Below, piece after piece: positions 6,858 to 13,864 of a stretch of DNA of 22,574 nt. This stretch comes from JAZDJJ01 sp043804035. GTDB taxonomy: Bacteria; Bacteroidota; Bacteroidia; Palsa-948. The stretch covers positions 1 through 22,574 of the forward strand of contig JAZDJJ010000195.1 of the NCBI GenBank assembly GCA_043804035.1, in the 5' to 3' direction. Within the stretch, counting starts at the first letter, position 1, and the number at the start of each line of letters is the position of its first letter. The notes under the pieces were generated by a model. The model saw only the letters and a list, made by a program, of their open reading frames with translations, was not told the DNA's origin and ran no database searches. A program made the translations under genes and the position numbers.

Positions 6858-9800
6858 TCAAAACGCCCTGCTCACTCCAATCACCCACCTAAACTTAAAA
6901 TAATCACTTTCCACAGCAGGAATTTTGTTGAGGAACAGCGGCATATCAAAACGAATTGTGAGTGGTTCTACGGTTTGTAGCGGACCGAATTTTTTTATAG
7001 TAAGTGCAGTTCCCACGCCTGCATCGGCACGCCAGGGGGCAAGAGCAAATTTTTCGTTCGGAGAATTGCAATTTATCACACCTATATCTCCAAACAAATA
7101 AGTGTTTAAATTAAAAGTATTTTTTATCCATTTCACAATTCCATTCTGATCAATAACGTTGATAAAATTAAAGAGTTGTCCAAACTCAAGTTCGGCATTG
7201 AAAGCAGCACCGCTTGTTCCGCGATAGATAAATTTTACATTGCCATTTTTATCAGGATAAGGGACAAGATAACCGGCATATCCTCTCAGATTCAATCCTC
7301 CTCCCTGCTGAAAATAATTTGTTGTGGCACCATAGCCAGTCCAATAATTCGGAACCAATCCGATGGAGCGGGTAAATTTATTTTCCATTAATTCTTCGGG
7401 GTTTGCACCTGCAAGATATAGCGAAGATTCTTTAGGAGTATTTTTTCCTGTTCCATATTGCAAATATGTGCGCGTGTTGAAATTGATTTTTCCGAAATGA
7501 TTCTGATTTACAACGACAAGATTAATATTTGCATAATCATAATCACTCATCAGTGTGGAAGAAGACAATGCAAGATTTATTTGCCCTGTTCCCTGTTTGT
7601 AAGAATAATTATGTTCATATCCTAATTTGATAGTGTTGTTTAACATATCTTTCTCCCATTCCTTGGGATAGAGAAGATAATTCAGGTCATTGTAATCTCT
7701 TCGTATCATAGATTTTAAAAAAACATACACACGATTCTTGTTGTCTGCATCGTGTTTATCAATTTCTGCCCGATAACTATTTAGTCCGTCTAATTTTTTT
7801 ATAGAACAATAAACAGAAGAGTTTGTAGAAAAAAAATTGATAGGTGTTTCATAATTAACCCGAAAGGAAATGCTGTTAAAATCATTTTGATTGGTAGTAT
7901 TGGGGGGAAGATTTTGTGCAAGTCCTGAATTTGCCCACAAATTAACATCAAACATATTGCAATACATAAAATTTCCATTAAGATTAACCCCTGCTTTGAT
8001 TCCGTCATAGCCATTATACCACAAATCGGGGCGTGCAAAAAGTTCGTAATGCGTCCAGTCGGGCGGATTGTAAATTTTAGAGTCAAAAGAATAGGAAATC
8101 TCTTTGGGCAAGCGATTGTCAGGCATATAAGAATCGGCAAGACGATTTGTAGGGTCAATGACTACAGATTTTATTCCTGCAGGAATTTTTACAATCGTTT
8201 GATAAGCAGGTTGTATTTTATCCCAGCCATACCATTTTGGTAATACAGCAGCATCAGTTTTTTTTATGAACCACGTGTTTGGAATATGAAAATTATGAAT
8301 GTCATCGTTTCTGTCAAGCACAGTAAAATCAATTGGCATTTGCATTTTTCCTTTTCTTTGAAATGTGAGAAGATACTCATCTTTATTGTCGCCACTTTTG
8401 ACTTGCTTCACATTTTTTATTTTGTAATCAATGGTCTTGGATGTCTCTAACCATTGATCAAAAAACCAATTCAAATCCACATGTGTAAATTGAATTATGG
8501 AATTACGGAAATCCTCAGGATAAGGATGGCGAACTTTCCATTCTTCAAAATAATGTTTCATTGCGTTTAAAAAAAGATCATCACCCAATACATATTGCAG
8601 ATTGTAAAGCATCGTGGCAGTTTTGCAATAAACCTGACGGTATCCTCCATTGCTGTATGATGATGTGTTAAAATCATCTGAATGTTTACTGATAACGGTT
8701 CCCTCTTTATCCATCAAATAAGGAAGATGCGCTTCGTTGTTGCGAACGATGTTGGGCTTGATAAACTCCCGAACATATCTTGAAGCGGGAGGATATTCTA
8801 TCAGCTCTTTGCCATCAATTTTTTCTAATGCCCAGCAGGTAAGAAATTCCGTGAATCCTTCATCTAACAAAGCACGGTAGGTTTCATTATTGCCTATTAT
8901 TCCGAAAAACCAATTATGTCCAACTTCGTGAGCAATGAGGGTGCGATAGTTCGGGTCAAAGCCGCCACAAAGCGTGAGCATCGGATATTCCATTCCGTCG
9001 CGTGCATCAGCAACAATTATTTTCGGATAGATGTACATACCAATATCTTCTGAATAAACTTTTATCACTTTCGCTGTGTATTCGGCTGCATTCTGCCAAA
9101 GCGAAGCAATGGGCTCCTGAGCAAGTGCAATACACTTAATTCCATTCCACTGTGCTTCTCCAATCCTGTAAGTAGGGTCGGCAGTGAAAGCAAAGTCATG
9201 AACATTTTCCGCATAATACTTCCACGATTTTCTTTGAGTACTATCGTAAGGAGTAATGACAGAAGGAGAAGAATATATTGGTTTGTTCTTAAAATTTTTT
9301 ATATCAAGTTTCTGACGAAGTTCATCAGGAAGAACTTCACTGCTGTTCAAAAGATTTCCTGTTGCTTCCACCACAAAGTTGTTTGCAAAAGAAAGTTCTA
9401 CATCATAAGTACCAAAGTCGCCATAAAATTCTTTTCCAAGATGCTGGTAAGTGTCCCATCCGAATTTGCGGTCATATACGCAGATGCGTGGATACCAATG
9501 TACGCCATTGTAATGTTTGTTGCCATAAGTATCAAACATTTTCATTCTGCGACCTGCAGATCTTTGCGATTCAAAATATGTTTTAAAGATAATTTGAAAC
9601 ACGCAAGAATCCTTGGGCAGCAGTGGCTTTTTCAAATTCACTTCCATTATCGTGTTGTCAAGATTTGTTTCCACTTCCATTCCGTTCACTAATAATGATA
9701 ACACTTCCGTATTTTTTTTCTGCTTCTCGTAATGTCCGTATTTTTCATCCGTACCTTTTTCTGATAAAAGTTTATCCCGGTAAGAGCCGGGCTGAAAAGC

Positions 9801-10076
9801 ATTTTGATAAAGATGAAAATAAACTTTGAACAAAGTGTCGGGAGAATTATTGTAGTAAATAAGTTCTTCTGTTGCGCTGATGATGTCGGTCTTCTCATCT
9901 ATGTTTGCTTTTATTTTGTAATGCACATCCTGCTGCCAGTATCCATCAGATGATAGAGAGTGGTTTTTCCAATAATGTGGATTGGAAACAGAACGATAAC
10001 TATTTGAAGGAAAAGTTTGAGAGAAAGTAAAACAAACAACAGACAACAGATAACAAGCAATAAATAATTTTTTCAT
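6858..10076 (-). CDS. M1 family metallopeptidase with C-terminal outer-membrane-barrel-like region
   Basis: This 1072 aa protein is a zinc aminopeptidase-type enzyme of the gluzincin M1 family. A signal peptide covers 1-19 (cleavage near FSQ-TFP). The N-terminal beta domain covers about 45-300. The catalytic domain carries GMEYP at 361-365 (the GAMEN equivalent), HEVGH at 383-387 and the third zinc ligand Glu406 in LLDEGFTEF, exactly the HEXXH-18-E spacing. From about 655 the sequence changes to alternating amphipathic strands with many Tyr, Asn and Gly, including a GGLNLRGY motif, and ends in ...WVIGVSRAF with a terminal Phe. That resembles an Omp85/surface-antigen-type barrel. I infer a protease anchored in the outer membrane by its own barrel. 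A likely promoter lies just upstream. Confidence 0.93.
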   Translation of the reverse strand: MKKLFIACYLLSVVCFTFSQTFPSNSYRSVSNPHYWKNHSLSSDGYWQQDVHYKIKANIDEKTDIISATEELIYYNNSPDTLFKVYFHLYQNAFQPGSYRDKLLSEKGTDEKYGHYEKQKKNTEVLSLLVNGMEVETNLDNTIMEVNLKKPLLPKDSCVFQIIFKTYFESQRSAGRRMKMFDTYGNKHYNGVHWYPRICVYDRKFGWDTYQHLGKEFYGDFGTYDVELSFANNFVVEATGNLLNSSEVLPDELRQKLDIKNFKNKPIYSSPSVITPYDSTQRKSWKYYAENVHDFAFTADPTYRIGEAQWNGIKCIALAQEPIASLWQNAAEYTAKVIKVYSEDIGMYIYPKIIVADARDGMEYPMLTLCGGFDPNYRTLIAHEVGHNWFFGIIGNNETYRALLDEGFTEFLTCWALEKIDGKELIEYPPASRYVREFIKPNIVRNNEAHLPYLMDKEGTVISKHSDDFNTSSYSNGGYRQVYCKTATMLYNLQYVLGDDLFLNAMKHYFEEWKVRHPYPEDFRNSIIQFTHVDLNWFFDQWLETSKTIDYKIKNVKQVKSGDNKDEYLLTFQRKGKMQMPIDFTVLDRNDDIHNFHIPNTWFIKKTDAAVLPKWYGWDKIQPAYQTIVKIPAGIKSVVIDPTNRLADSYMPDNRLPKEISYSFDSKIYNPPDWTHYELFARPDLWYNGYDGIKAGVNLNGNFMYCNMFDVNLWANSGLAQNLPPNTTNQNDFNSISFRVNYETPINFFSTNSSVYCSIKKLDGLNSYRAEIDKHDADNKNRVYVFLKSMIRRDYNDLNYLLYPKEWEKDMLNNTIKLGYEHNYSYKQGTGQINLALSSSTLMSDYDYANINLVVVNQNHFGKINFNTRTYLQYGTGKNTPKESSLYLAGANPEELMENKFTRSIGLVPNYWTGYGATTNYFQQGGGLNLRGYAGYLVPYPDKNGNVKFIYRGTSGAAFNAELEFGQLFNFINVIDQNGIVKWIKNTFNLNTYLFGDIGVINCNSPNEKFALAPWRADAGVGTALTIKKFGPLQTVEPLTIRFDMPLFLNKIPAVESDYFKFRWVIGVSRAF

Positions 10077-10101
10077 AATAGAAATGTAAATGTATTCACT
10101 T

Positions 10102-10118
10102 CAAACGTACATAAAATT
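10102..10118 (-). promoter_or_regulatory. Putative Bacteroidota promoter of the M1 peptidase gene
   Basis: On the minus strand this reads AATTTTATGTACGTTTG. TACGTTTG (10102-10109) matches TAnnTTTG and would start transcription about 18 nt before the ATG. A CGTTTATG about 22 bp further up may act as a weak -33 element. Confidence 0.42.
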
Positions 10119-10159
10119 TTCAACTACACATAAACGTGATAAAAATAAAAATGATTTAT

Positions 10160-10183
10160 AGTTTTGAGGTTGAAAATTGGTAG
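10160..10183 (+). pseudogene. Tiny 3' end remnant of a GIY-YIG nuclease gene
   Basis: Read on the plus strand, 10160-10183 gives SFEVENW followed by a TAG stop. This nearly equals the last residues, SFEVEHW-stop, of the larger GIY-YIG remnant at 11743-11925. The following TAGTGGTT and a GGCGGG hairpin are shared too. Only the last eight codons survive here, so this is a scar of a duplicated or mobile unit and not a gene. Confidence 0.55.
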
Positions 10184-10193
10184 TGGTTCTTTT

Positions 10194-10216
10194 GATGGCG
10201 GGCTTGACCCGCCATC
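10194..10216. repeat. Dispersed palindrome, copy 1
   Basis: This is an inverted repeat with a 5-base loop: GATGGCGGG, CTTGA, CCCGCCATC. It is followed by TCAATAAAAAAC, as at copy 2. Three copies occur in the window, all next to GIY-YIG remnants, so it behaves like a REP-type element. Placed downstream of the rpn gene on the minus strand, it might also act as a terminator hairpin. Confidence 0.8.
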
Positions 10217-10246
10217 TCAATAAAAAACTATTACAAATTTTTTAAA

Positions 10247-11200
10247 TTATAATTTCTCAATTTCTTCAACTGAAAGACCAGTTAAATCAACAATATCTTT
10301 ATTGGGCATATTTTTTTGTTTGCATTTTTTTGCAATTTCTATCTTCCCTTTTTTTATTCCTTCTTCGTATTTAGTATCTAATGAATTTTCCATATCGCGA
10401 TAATATTTCAAACTATCTTCATAGTCCTGTAATTGTTTTTGTGAGAATCTTGCGACCTCAGCAATTTCAAAAAGTCGTTCAAAGATTTTCTCTCTCAATT
10501 CCTTAGGTATTCTATCAAGTTTGTTTAAGTTTTTAATTATGTACAACCATTTGTCAAATCTCGTTGATAATTCATTAATTGTTTTGTTGAACTTTGGCAT
10601 TTCAAGATATATAAATGTAAGTTTGTCATAGAATATTTTGTGTGTTTCAATGTCTGAAAGTTTTATATCGTATCTGTATTTATTCGGCTGACCTTTATCA
10701 TCGTCAAACTCAAAGCCCAAAATAGCCACAGTATATACGGCTTTTAATTCAAAATTCCATTCACTGCCTTGTATCGCTTGTTCTCTAATTGGGAATGTTG
10801 AATAGTATAATGCTCTGTCTTTGAAAAATTTTTGTTTCGTCTTTTGTAGTTCTACAATAAACTTTTCTCCTTTTTCATTTTCACAATACAAATCAAAAAT
10901 TGCTTTTCTCTCATCTTCACTTGTTCCAAGTTTATCGCTTTTCAAGTAAGTTAATTTGATAATCTTTCCTTGCTCGGCATTCAAAAGTTCATTCAAAAAA
11001 TCAAGTAATAATTCCTTACTTGGTTCTTCTCCGAAAAGTCGCTTAACCCAACTTGGAACATTTTGTGAAACTGTAGTCCCAAATTCAATTTGAGTCAATT
11101 TTATCGCTTGTAGAATGAAAAATTTGCATAACAAGGAATTTTTTTTCGCAAATATTTCACTGCAGAAGAGATAAAATAATTTGTAGTCCCAATTTTCCAA
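10247..11200 (-). CDS. Rpn family / PD-(D/E)XK nuclease-transposase, N-terminus replaced
   Basis: This 317 aa protein belongs to the Rpn (recombination-promoting nuclease, PDDEXK_2) family. From residue 53 it follows the family closely: KRLFGEEPSKELLLDFLNELL (53-73), then the catalytic region with Asp103 in AIFDLYCENEK and Glu117-x-Gln119 in FIVELQK, and the ALYYSTFPIREQA segment at 130-142. The tail from about 285 is Lys-rich, with a short helix-turn-helix-like end (LTGLSVEEIEKL). Residues 1-52 do not match. In family members only some 12-16 residues (of the type RYINPxTDFGF) precede this point. The mismatch corresponds exactly to the 168-bp inverted-repeat element at 11043-11210, which provides the ATG at 11198-11200. 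The protein may still be made but lacks its native start. rpiB ends 13 bp upstream. Confidence 0.85.
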   Translation of the reverse strand: MENWDYKLFYLFCSEIFAKKNSLLCKFFILQAIKLTQIEFGTTVSQNVPSWVKRLFGEEPSKELLLDFLNELLNAEQGKIIKLTYLKSDKLGTSEDERKAIFDLYCENEKGEKFIVELQKTKQKFFKDRALYYSTFPIREQAIQGSEWNFELKAVYTVAILGFEFDDDKGQPNKYRYDIKLSDIETHKIFYDKLTFIYLEMPKFNKTINELSTRFDKWLYIIKNLNKLDRIPKELREKIFERLFEIAEVARFSQKQLQDYEDSLKYYRDMENSLDTKYEEGIKKGKIEIAKKCKQKNMPNKDIVDLTGLSVEEIEKL

Positions 11201-11210
11201 GTTGGGTTAA
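11043..11210. mobile_element. 168-bp MITE-like insertion inside the 5' end of the rpn gene
   Basis: Perfect 16-bp terminal inverted repeats TTAACCCAACTTGGAA lie at 11043-11058, with the complement at 11195-11210. The string GTAGTCCCAA appears near both ends (11072-11081 and 11183-11192). The left end coincides with the point where the Rpn protein begins to look like its family. The right end lies 3 bp from the rpiB stop codon. No clear target duplication is visible, as expected if flanking DNA (the original rpn start) was lost. It encodes no transposase. An inverted duplication of other origin is the alternative. Confidence 0.55.
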
Positions 11211-11213
11211 CTC

Positions 11214-11642
11214 TTAATGGTTAATTTTTTTTACTCTTCTTTCATGTCTTCCGCTTTCAAAGGATGTTGAGAGAAAAACATCTACACATTTTTTTGCTTC
11301 TTCTTCTTCTATAAAACGAGCGGGGAGTGAAAGTATGTTTGCGTCATTATGCTGACGAGCAAGTTTGGCGAGTACTCTGTTCCAGCAGAGTGCTGCACGA
11401 ATTCCCGCGTGTTTGTTGGCAGTCATGTTGATACCATTGCCGCTACCACACAATAAAATTCCAAAATCAAACTTCTTTTCTTCCACTGCTCTTGCAACAA
11501 GATGAGCATAATCAGGATAGTCGGTGCTTTCCTCGGAATAAGTTCCGAAATCTTTTACTTCATATCTTTTTTCTAAAAGATATTTTATGAGTTTTTCTTT
11601 TAAAGAAAACCCTGCGTGGTCTGAGCCGATGGCAAGTTTCAT
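11214..11642 (-). CDS. rpiB: Ribose-5-phosphate isomerase B
   Basis: This 142 aa cytoplasmic enzyme interconverts ribose 5-phosphate and ribulose 5-phosphate in the pentose phosphate pathway. The family signatures are intact: GSDHAGF at 6-12 (Asp8, His9), DYPDYA at 41-46, the catalytic Cys65 in LLCGSGNGINMTANK (63-77), and the NDANILSLPAR segment near 97-107. The length is typical. Alternative members act on allose or galactose 6-phosphates (LacA/LacB relatives), but the single-gene context favours RpiB. The rpn gene follows after 13 bp and may be cotranscribed. Confidence 0.95.
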   Translation of the reverse strand: MKLAIGSDHAGFSLKEKLIKYLLEKRYEVKDFGTYSEESTDYPDYAHLVARAVEEKKFDFGILLCGSGNGINMTANKHAGIRAALCWNRVLAKLARQHNDANILSLPARFIEEEEAKKCVDVFLSTSFESGRHERRVKKINH

Positions 11643-11705
11643 TTATGTTATTGTAATTACTTAAATATTGTATTTCTTCTATAAGTCATTTTTGATTTGT
11701 TCGTC

Positions 11706-11726
11706 ATGGCGGGCTTTGACCCGCCA
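11706..11726. repeat. Dispersed palindrome, copy 2
   Basis: TGGCGGG and CCCGCCA surround a CTTTGA centre, in the same orientation as copy 1. It is followed by the same TCTCAATAAAAAAC. It lies just past the 3' end of the GIY-YIG remnant, which is read on the minus strand. Confidence 0.8.
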
Positions 11727-11742
11727 TCTCAATAAAAAACCA

Positions 11743-11925
11743 CTACCAATGTTCAACCTCAAAACTCAAATCTTTCCATTCCGGATTCATTTTACTTATC
11801 AAATCATTTTTCCATTTCCGTTTCCAATTTTTCAAATTCTTTTCGTGTGCAATAGCTTCTTCTATGTGAGTAAAACCTTCTAAATATACCAATTTATTGC
11901 AATTATATTTTGCAATGAATGAATG
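11743..11925 (-). pseudogene. GIY-YIG nuclease, C-terminal remnant only
   Basis: On the minus strand 60 codons and a TAG stop can be read, from HSFIAKYNCNKLVY through EAIAHEKNLKNWKRKWK to NPEWKDLSFEVEHW. This matches the C-terminal half of the short (80-100 aa) single-domain GIY-YIG proteins common in Bacteroidota (typical KYNCxKLVYxEEF, AIxREKQLKxW and NPEWxDL). The GIY and YIG strands and the catalytic Arg helix are missing: upstream the sequence turns into AT-rich DNA and a palindrome. There is no start codon in a suitable place, so it is a truncated pseudogene. It lies between two inverted copies of the GGCGGG palindrome. Confidence 0.75.
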
Positions 11926-11957
11926 AGAAAAAAAATAAAACTGATAAGAACAAGAAG

Positions 11958-11978
11958 ATGGCGGGTCAAGCCCGCCAT
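11958..11978. repeat. Dispersed palindrome, copy 3 (inverted orientation)
   Basis: TGGCGGGTCAAGCCCGCCA is the reverse of copies 1 and 2 (loop TCAAG instead of CTTGA). It sits 33 bp beyond the truncated 5' side of the GIY-YIG remnant, so that remnant is bracketed by an inverted pair. Confidence 0.8.
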
Positions 11979-12023
11979 GACGTGTGCCCGAACAGCAATC
12001 TTTGTCCCTGCTATTTGGTTACT

Positions 12024-12102
12024 GAGCTTGCCGAAGTAAGAGATTGCTTCCATTTCGCTTCGCTTATTTCGGCAAGTTCAATACGAGTCATGTCGCAATG
12101 AC
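12024..12102. repeat. Cluster of two further hairpins (REP-like)
   Basis: A 16-bp imperfect stem (GAGCTTGCCGAAGTAA at 12024-12039 against TTATTTCGGCAAGTTC at 12064-12079) encloses AGATTGCTTC and CGCTTCGC words. A second hairpin, GTCAT...ATGAC (12087-12102), follows. With the palindrome at 11958 this makes a 150-bp hairpin-rich block in the 492-bp gap between rpiB and the methyltransferase. It has the look of dispersed REP-type repeats; no gene is visible. Confidence 0.5.
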
Positions 12103-12134
12103 GAAACCAATTTTGGAAACTGCCCTTATATGTT

Positions 12135-12905
12135 TTATTTTATTTTGATTGCCAGAAAATAATAATTATTTGCAGCACCTATCACTTCATAATTTATTCT
12201 GTATGACGAAGTAAAATTCTCAAAAGCCAGAAACTCGTGATGAGGGACAACAAACTCATCAAACAACAAAATATCTCCTGCCTTTAAGAACGAAGCAAAC
12301 GAAGTAAGTACATACAAAGTGGAAGTGTATAAGTCGGCATCAAGATGAATGACCTTGCGATTACCTGCTGTTAGTTTTGATTTGTCGTAAAAGAATTCTT
12401 TTAGAAATTTCGGCAAGGTATCCTGAAAAAGACCTTTCACAAAAGTAGCACGCGAATCATTCACATCAGGCGTTTTTCCTTCAGTAGACATTGCTCCTTC
12501 TTTAAAAACATTCCAATCCTCAGGTAACCCCGTAAAAGTATCAAAACCATGAAAGGTTGAATTTGCATCTTTATTATGTTCCATCCACCAACGGAAAGAA
12601 TGTCCCTCAGAAACACCAAACTCTAAATAATTTATTGCACCATCTAATTTTTCATGCGTCAAAACATACTCGTAAAGTGAATAACGTTTGTTGTAATTCC
12701 ATTTAGAAGAATAAAAATCATTAAATGAAAGATTACTATGTTTTGCTCTCCATTCAGAAAATTTAGAAAGGTAAGCAATCTTCAAAAGAAATCCCGTAAA
12801 AGGTTTAACAATGATGTGAAGATTCCATCGGGCAAACAGAACTTTTATTTTTCTGATGAAGAAAAGTTTGAGTTGCATATAAAAAAAATTGAGTAGTAAA
12901 TGCAA
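12135..12905 (-). CDS. TylF/MycF-like class I SAM-dependent methyltransferase
   Basis: This 256 aa protein has a Rossmann-type SAM site: YLEFGVSEGHSF at 93-104 (motif I), FHGFDTFTGLPEDW at 118-131 with the acidic residue after strand 2, IHLDADLYTST at 186-196 and GDILLFDEF at 210-218. The DxD and Asp216 positions resemble the metal-dependent macrocin O-methyltransferase (TylF/MycF) family, which methylates sugar hydroxyls. In a Bacteroidota genome, a surface polysaccharide or glycan substrate is plausible, but no sugar genes are nearby. The first 45 residues are hydrophobic and basic and may associate with the membrane; Met10 (12878) is an alternative start. It stands 137 bp after the FnIII gene. 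Confidence 0.85.
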   Translation of the reverse strand: MHLLLNFFYMQLKLFFIRKIKVLFARWNLHIIVKPFTGFLLKIAYLSKFSEWRAKHSNLSFNDFYSSKWNYNKRYSLYEYVLTHEKLDGAINYLEFGVSEGHSFRWWMEHNKDANSTFHGFDTFTGLPEDWNVFKEGAMSTEGKTPDVNDSRATFVKGLFQDTLPKFLKEFFYDKSKLTAGNRKVIHLDADLYTSTLYVLTSFASFLKAGDILLFDEFVVPHHEFLAFENFTSSYRINYEVIGAANNYYFLAIKIK

Positions 12906-13042
12906 CTTTTTGTAATTGCTTATGAAAATTGATTATTGATTATTTATTATTTATTATTGAAAGAATCAATTCCCAAAATTAATTTTTTACCACAAAATTA
13001 TTTCACAAAGAACTCAATAAAATTAACACTTCCAACAAATTA

Positions 13043-13669
13043 TTATAGCGAAATCATATTCAGTACATTGCTCCAGGGACCTTGTCCGTTTTTGTTAATT
13101 ACTGCTACACGAAAATAATAACGTGTGCCGCTGACAAGATTTTTCTTTACAAATTTAGAACGCGTTGATTGCATAATTGTTTCCCAGTTACCTTCATCAC
13201 CTGTATTGATGCACATCTGAAACATAAAGGTTGACCGTTCTACATATTTTGTAGATACCTTTATCTCGCCTGGATTGCCCGTTGCCGACAGATTAAATTC
13301 GTGAGCAGTATGTATTCCTATCTTTTTTACTTCCATTCCAGCGCTAAGGGCAATTGCTTCGGCATTCACAGGGTTTGAATTAGCAACTCCTTCTACATAA
13401 GCTGCCAATGATTTCAGAGCCAAATCAAACAATAATTCTTTTGCATGCATAGCGGCAGTTTCGTCAGCACCTCCTCCCTGCGCAGCAATATATGCTGTTT
13501 CAAGATTATTAACACAGCCCGAAATGATTGCTAATGGTGGGCTTGGAGTTGGGAAGTACGCGTTGCCTATCATTGATGTAAGGATAAACCTTGCCTTTTC
13601 TATTTTTTTTGCCATTGCTAAACGCGCCAACTTCAGTGCAACTACTAATTTTCTTACTGTTGTTTCCAT
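13043..13669 (-). CDS. Fibronectin type III domain protein, no signal peptide
   Basis: This 208 aa protein has a helical N-terminal part (about 1-110, Ala/Lys rich, with FPTPSPPLA at 39-47) and a C-terminal fibronectin type III domain (about 124-205, with the late YYFRVAVINKNGQGPWSN strand-turn at 178-195). No signal peptide or sorting domain is visible. The N-terminal layout (helices, then a TP-rich turn, then LETAYIAAQGGG at 56-67) recurs in Bacteroidota proteins of unknown role, as I recall; phage-related virion-associated proteins sometimes look similar. A good Bacteroidota promoter lies upstream, so it is probably expressed on its own. Confidence 0.8.
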   Translation of the reverse strand: METTVRKLVVALKLARLAMAKKIEKARFILTSMIGNAYFPTPSPPLAIISGCVNNLETAYIAAQGGGADETAAMHAKELLFDLALKSLAAYVEGVANSNPVNAEAIALSAGMEVKKIGIHTAHEFNLSATGNPGEIKVSTKYVERSTFMFQMCINTGDEGNWETIMQSTRSKFVKKNLVSGTRYYFRVAVINKNGQGPWSNVLNMISL

Positions 13670-13733
13670 AATTTTTTTGTTTTATGTCCTCATATTTGTT
13701 ATTATGAGAACGGGTTGATAATTAAATTGAATA

Positions 13734-13766
13734 CAAATATAAACACTTTTTAGATACGCAAGCAAA
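13734..13766 (-). promoter_or_regulatory. Putative Bacteroidota promoter of the FnIII gene
   Basis: On the minus strand, TTTG (13763-13766) and TATATTTG (13734-13741) are 21 bp apart, a good match to the -33 TTTG / -7 TAnnTTTG arrangement. Transcription would begin near 13727, giving a leader of about 58 nt that contains a 6-bp hairpin (CTCATA...TATGAG, 13689-13708). Confidence 0.5.
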
Positions 13767-13784
13767 TAATTCACAAAATTATTA

Positions 13785-13864
13785 TTTCATTGTTGTATTG
13801 TTTCATTGTTTCATTGTTACATTGTTGCCTGCCTGCGCAGGCAGGCATTGTTTCATTGTTTCAT
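13785..13864. repeat. TTTCATTG 8-bp repeat run, left copy, interrupted by a palindrome
   Basis: Repeats of the 8-mer TTTCATTG run from 13785 to about 13826 and resume after the palindrome to 13864, with some single-base variants (TGTATTG, TTACATTG). The reverse-complement run lies at 14634-14670, so the satellite and the MITE are enclosed by inverted copies. Confidence 0.7.
13827..13846. repeat. 20-bp perfect palindrome
   Basis: GCCTGCCTGCGCAGGCAGGC is a perfect self-complement without a loop and the most GC-rich point of the divergent gap. It could be a protein-binding site or the core of a dispersed repeat. Confidence 0.85.

Noticed and set aside
9198..9692. 164 aa reading frame antisense to the M1 peptidase gene
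   Set aside because: It lies wholly inside a well-supported gene and its composition (many Cys, His, Phe) is typical of a shadow frame.
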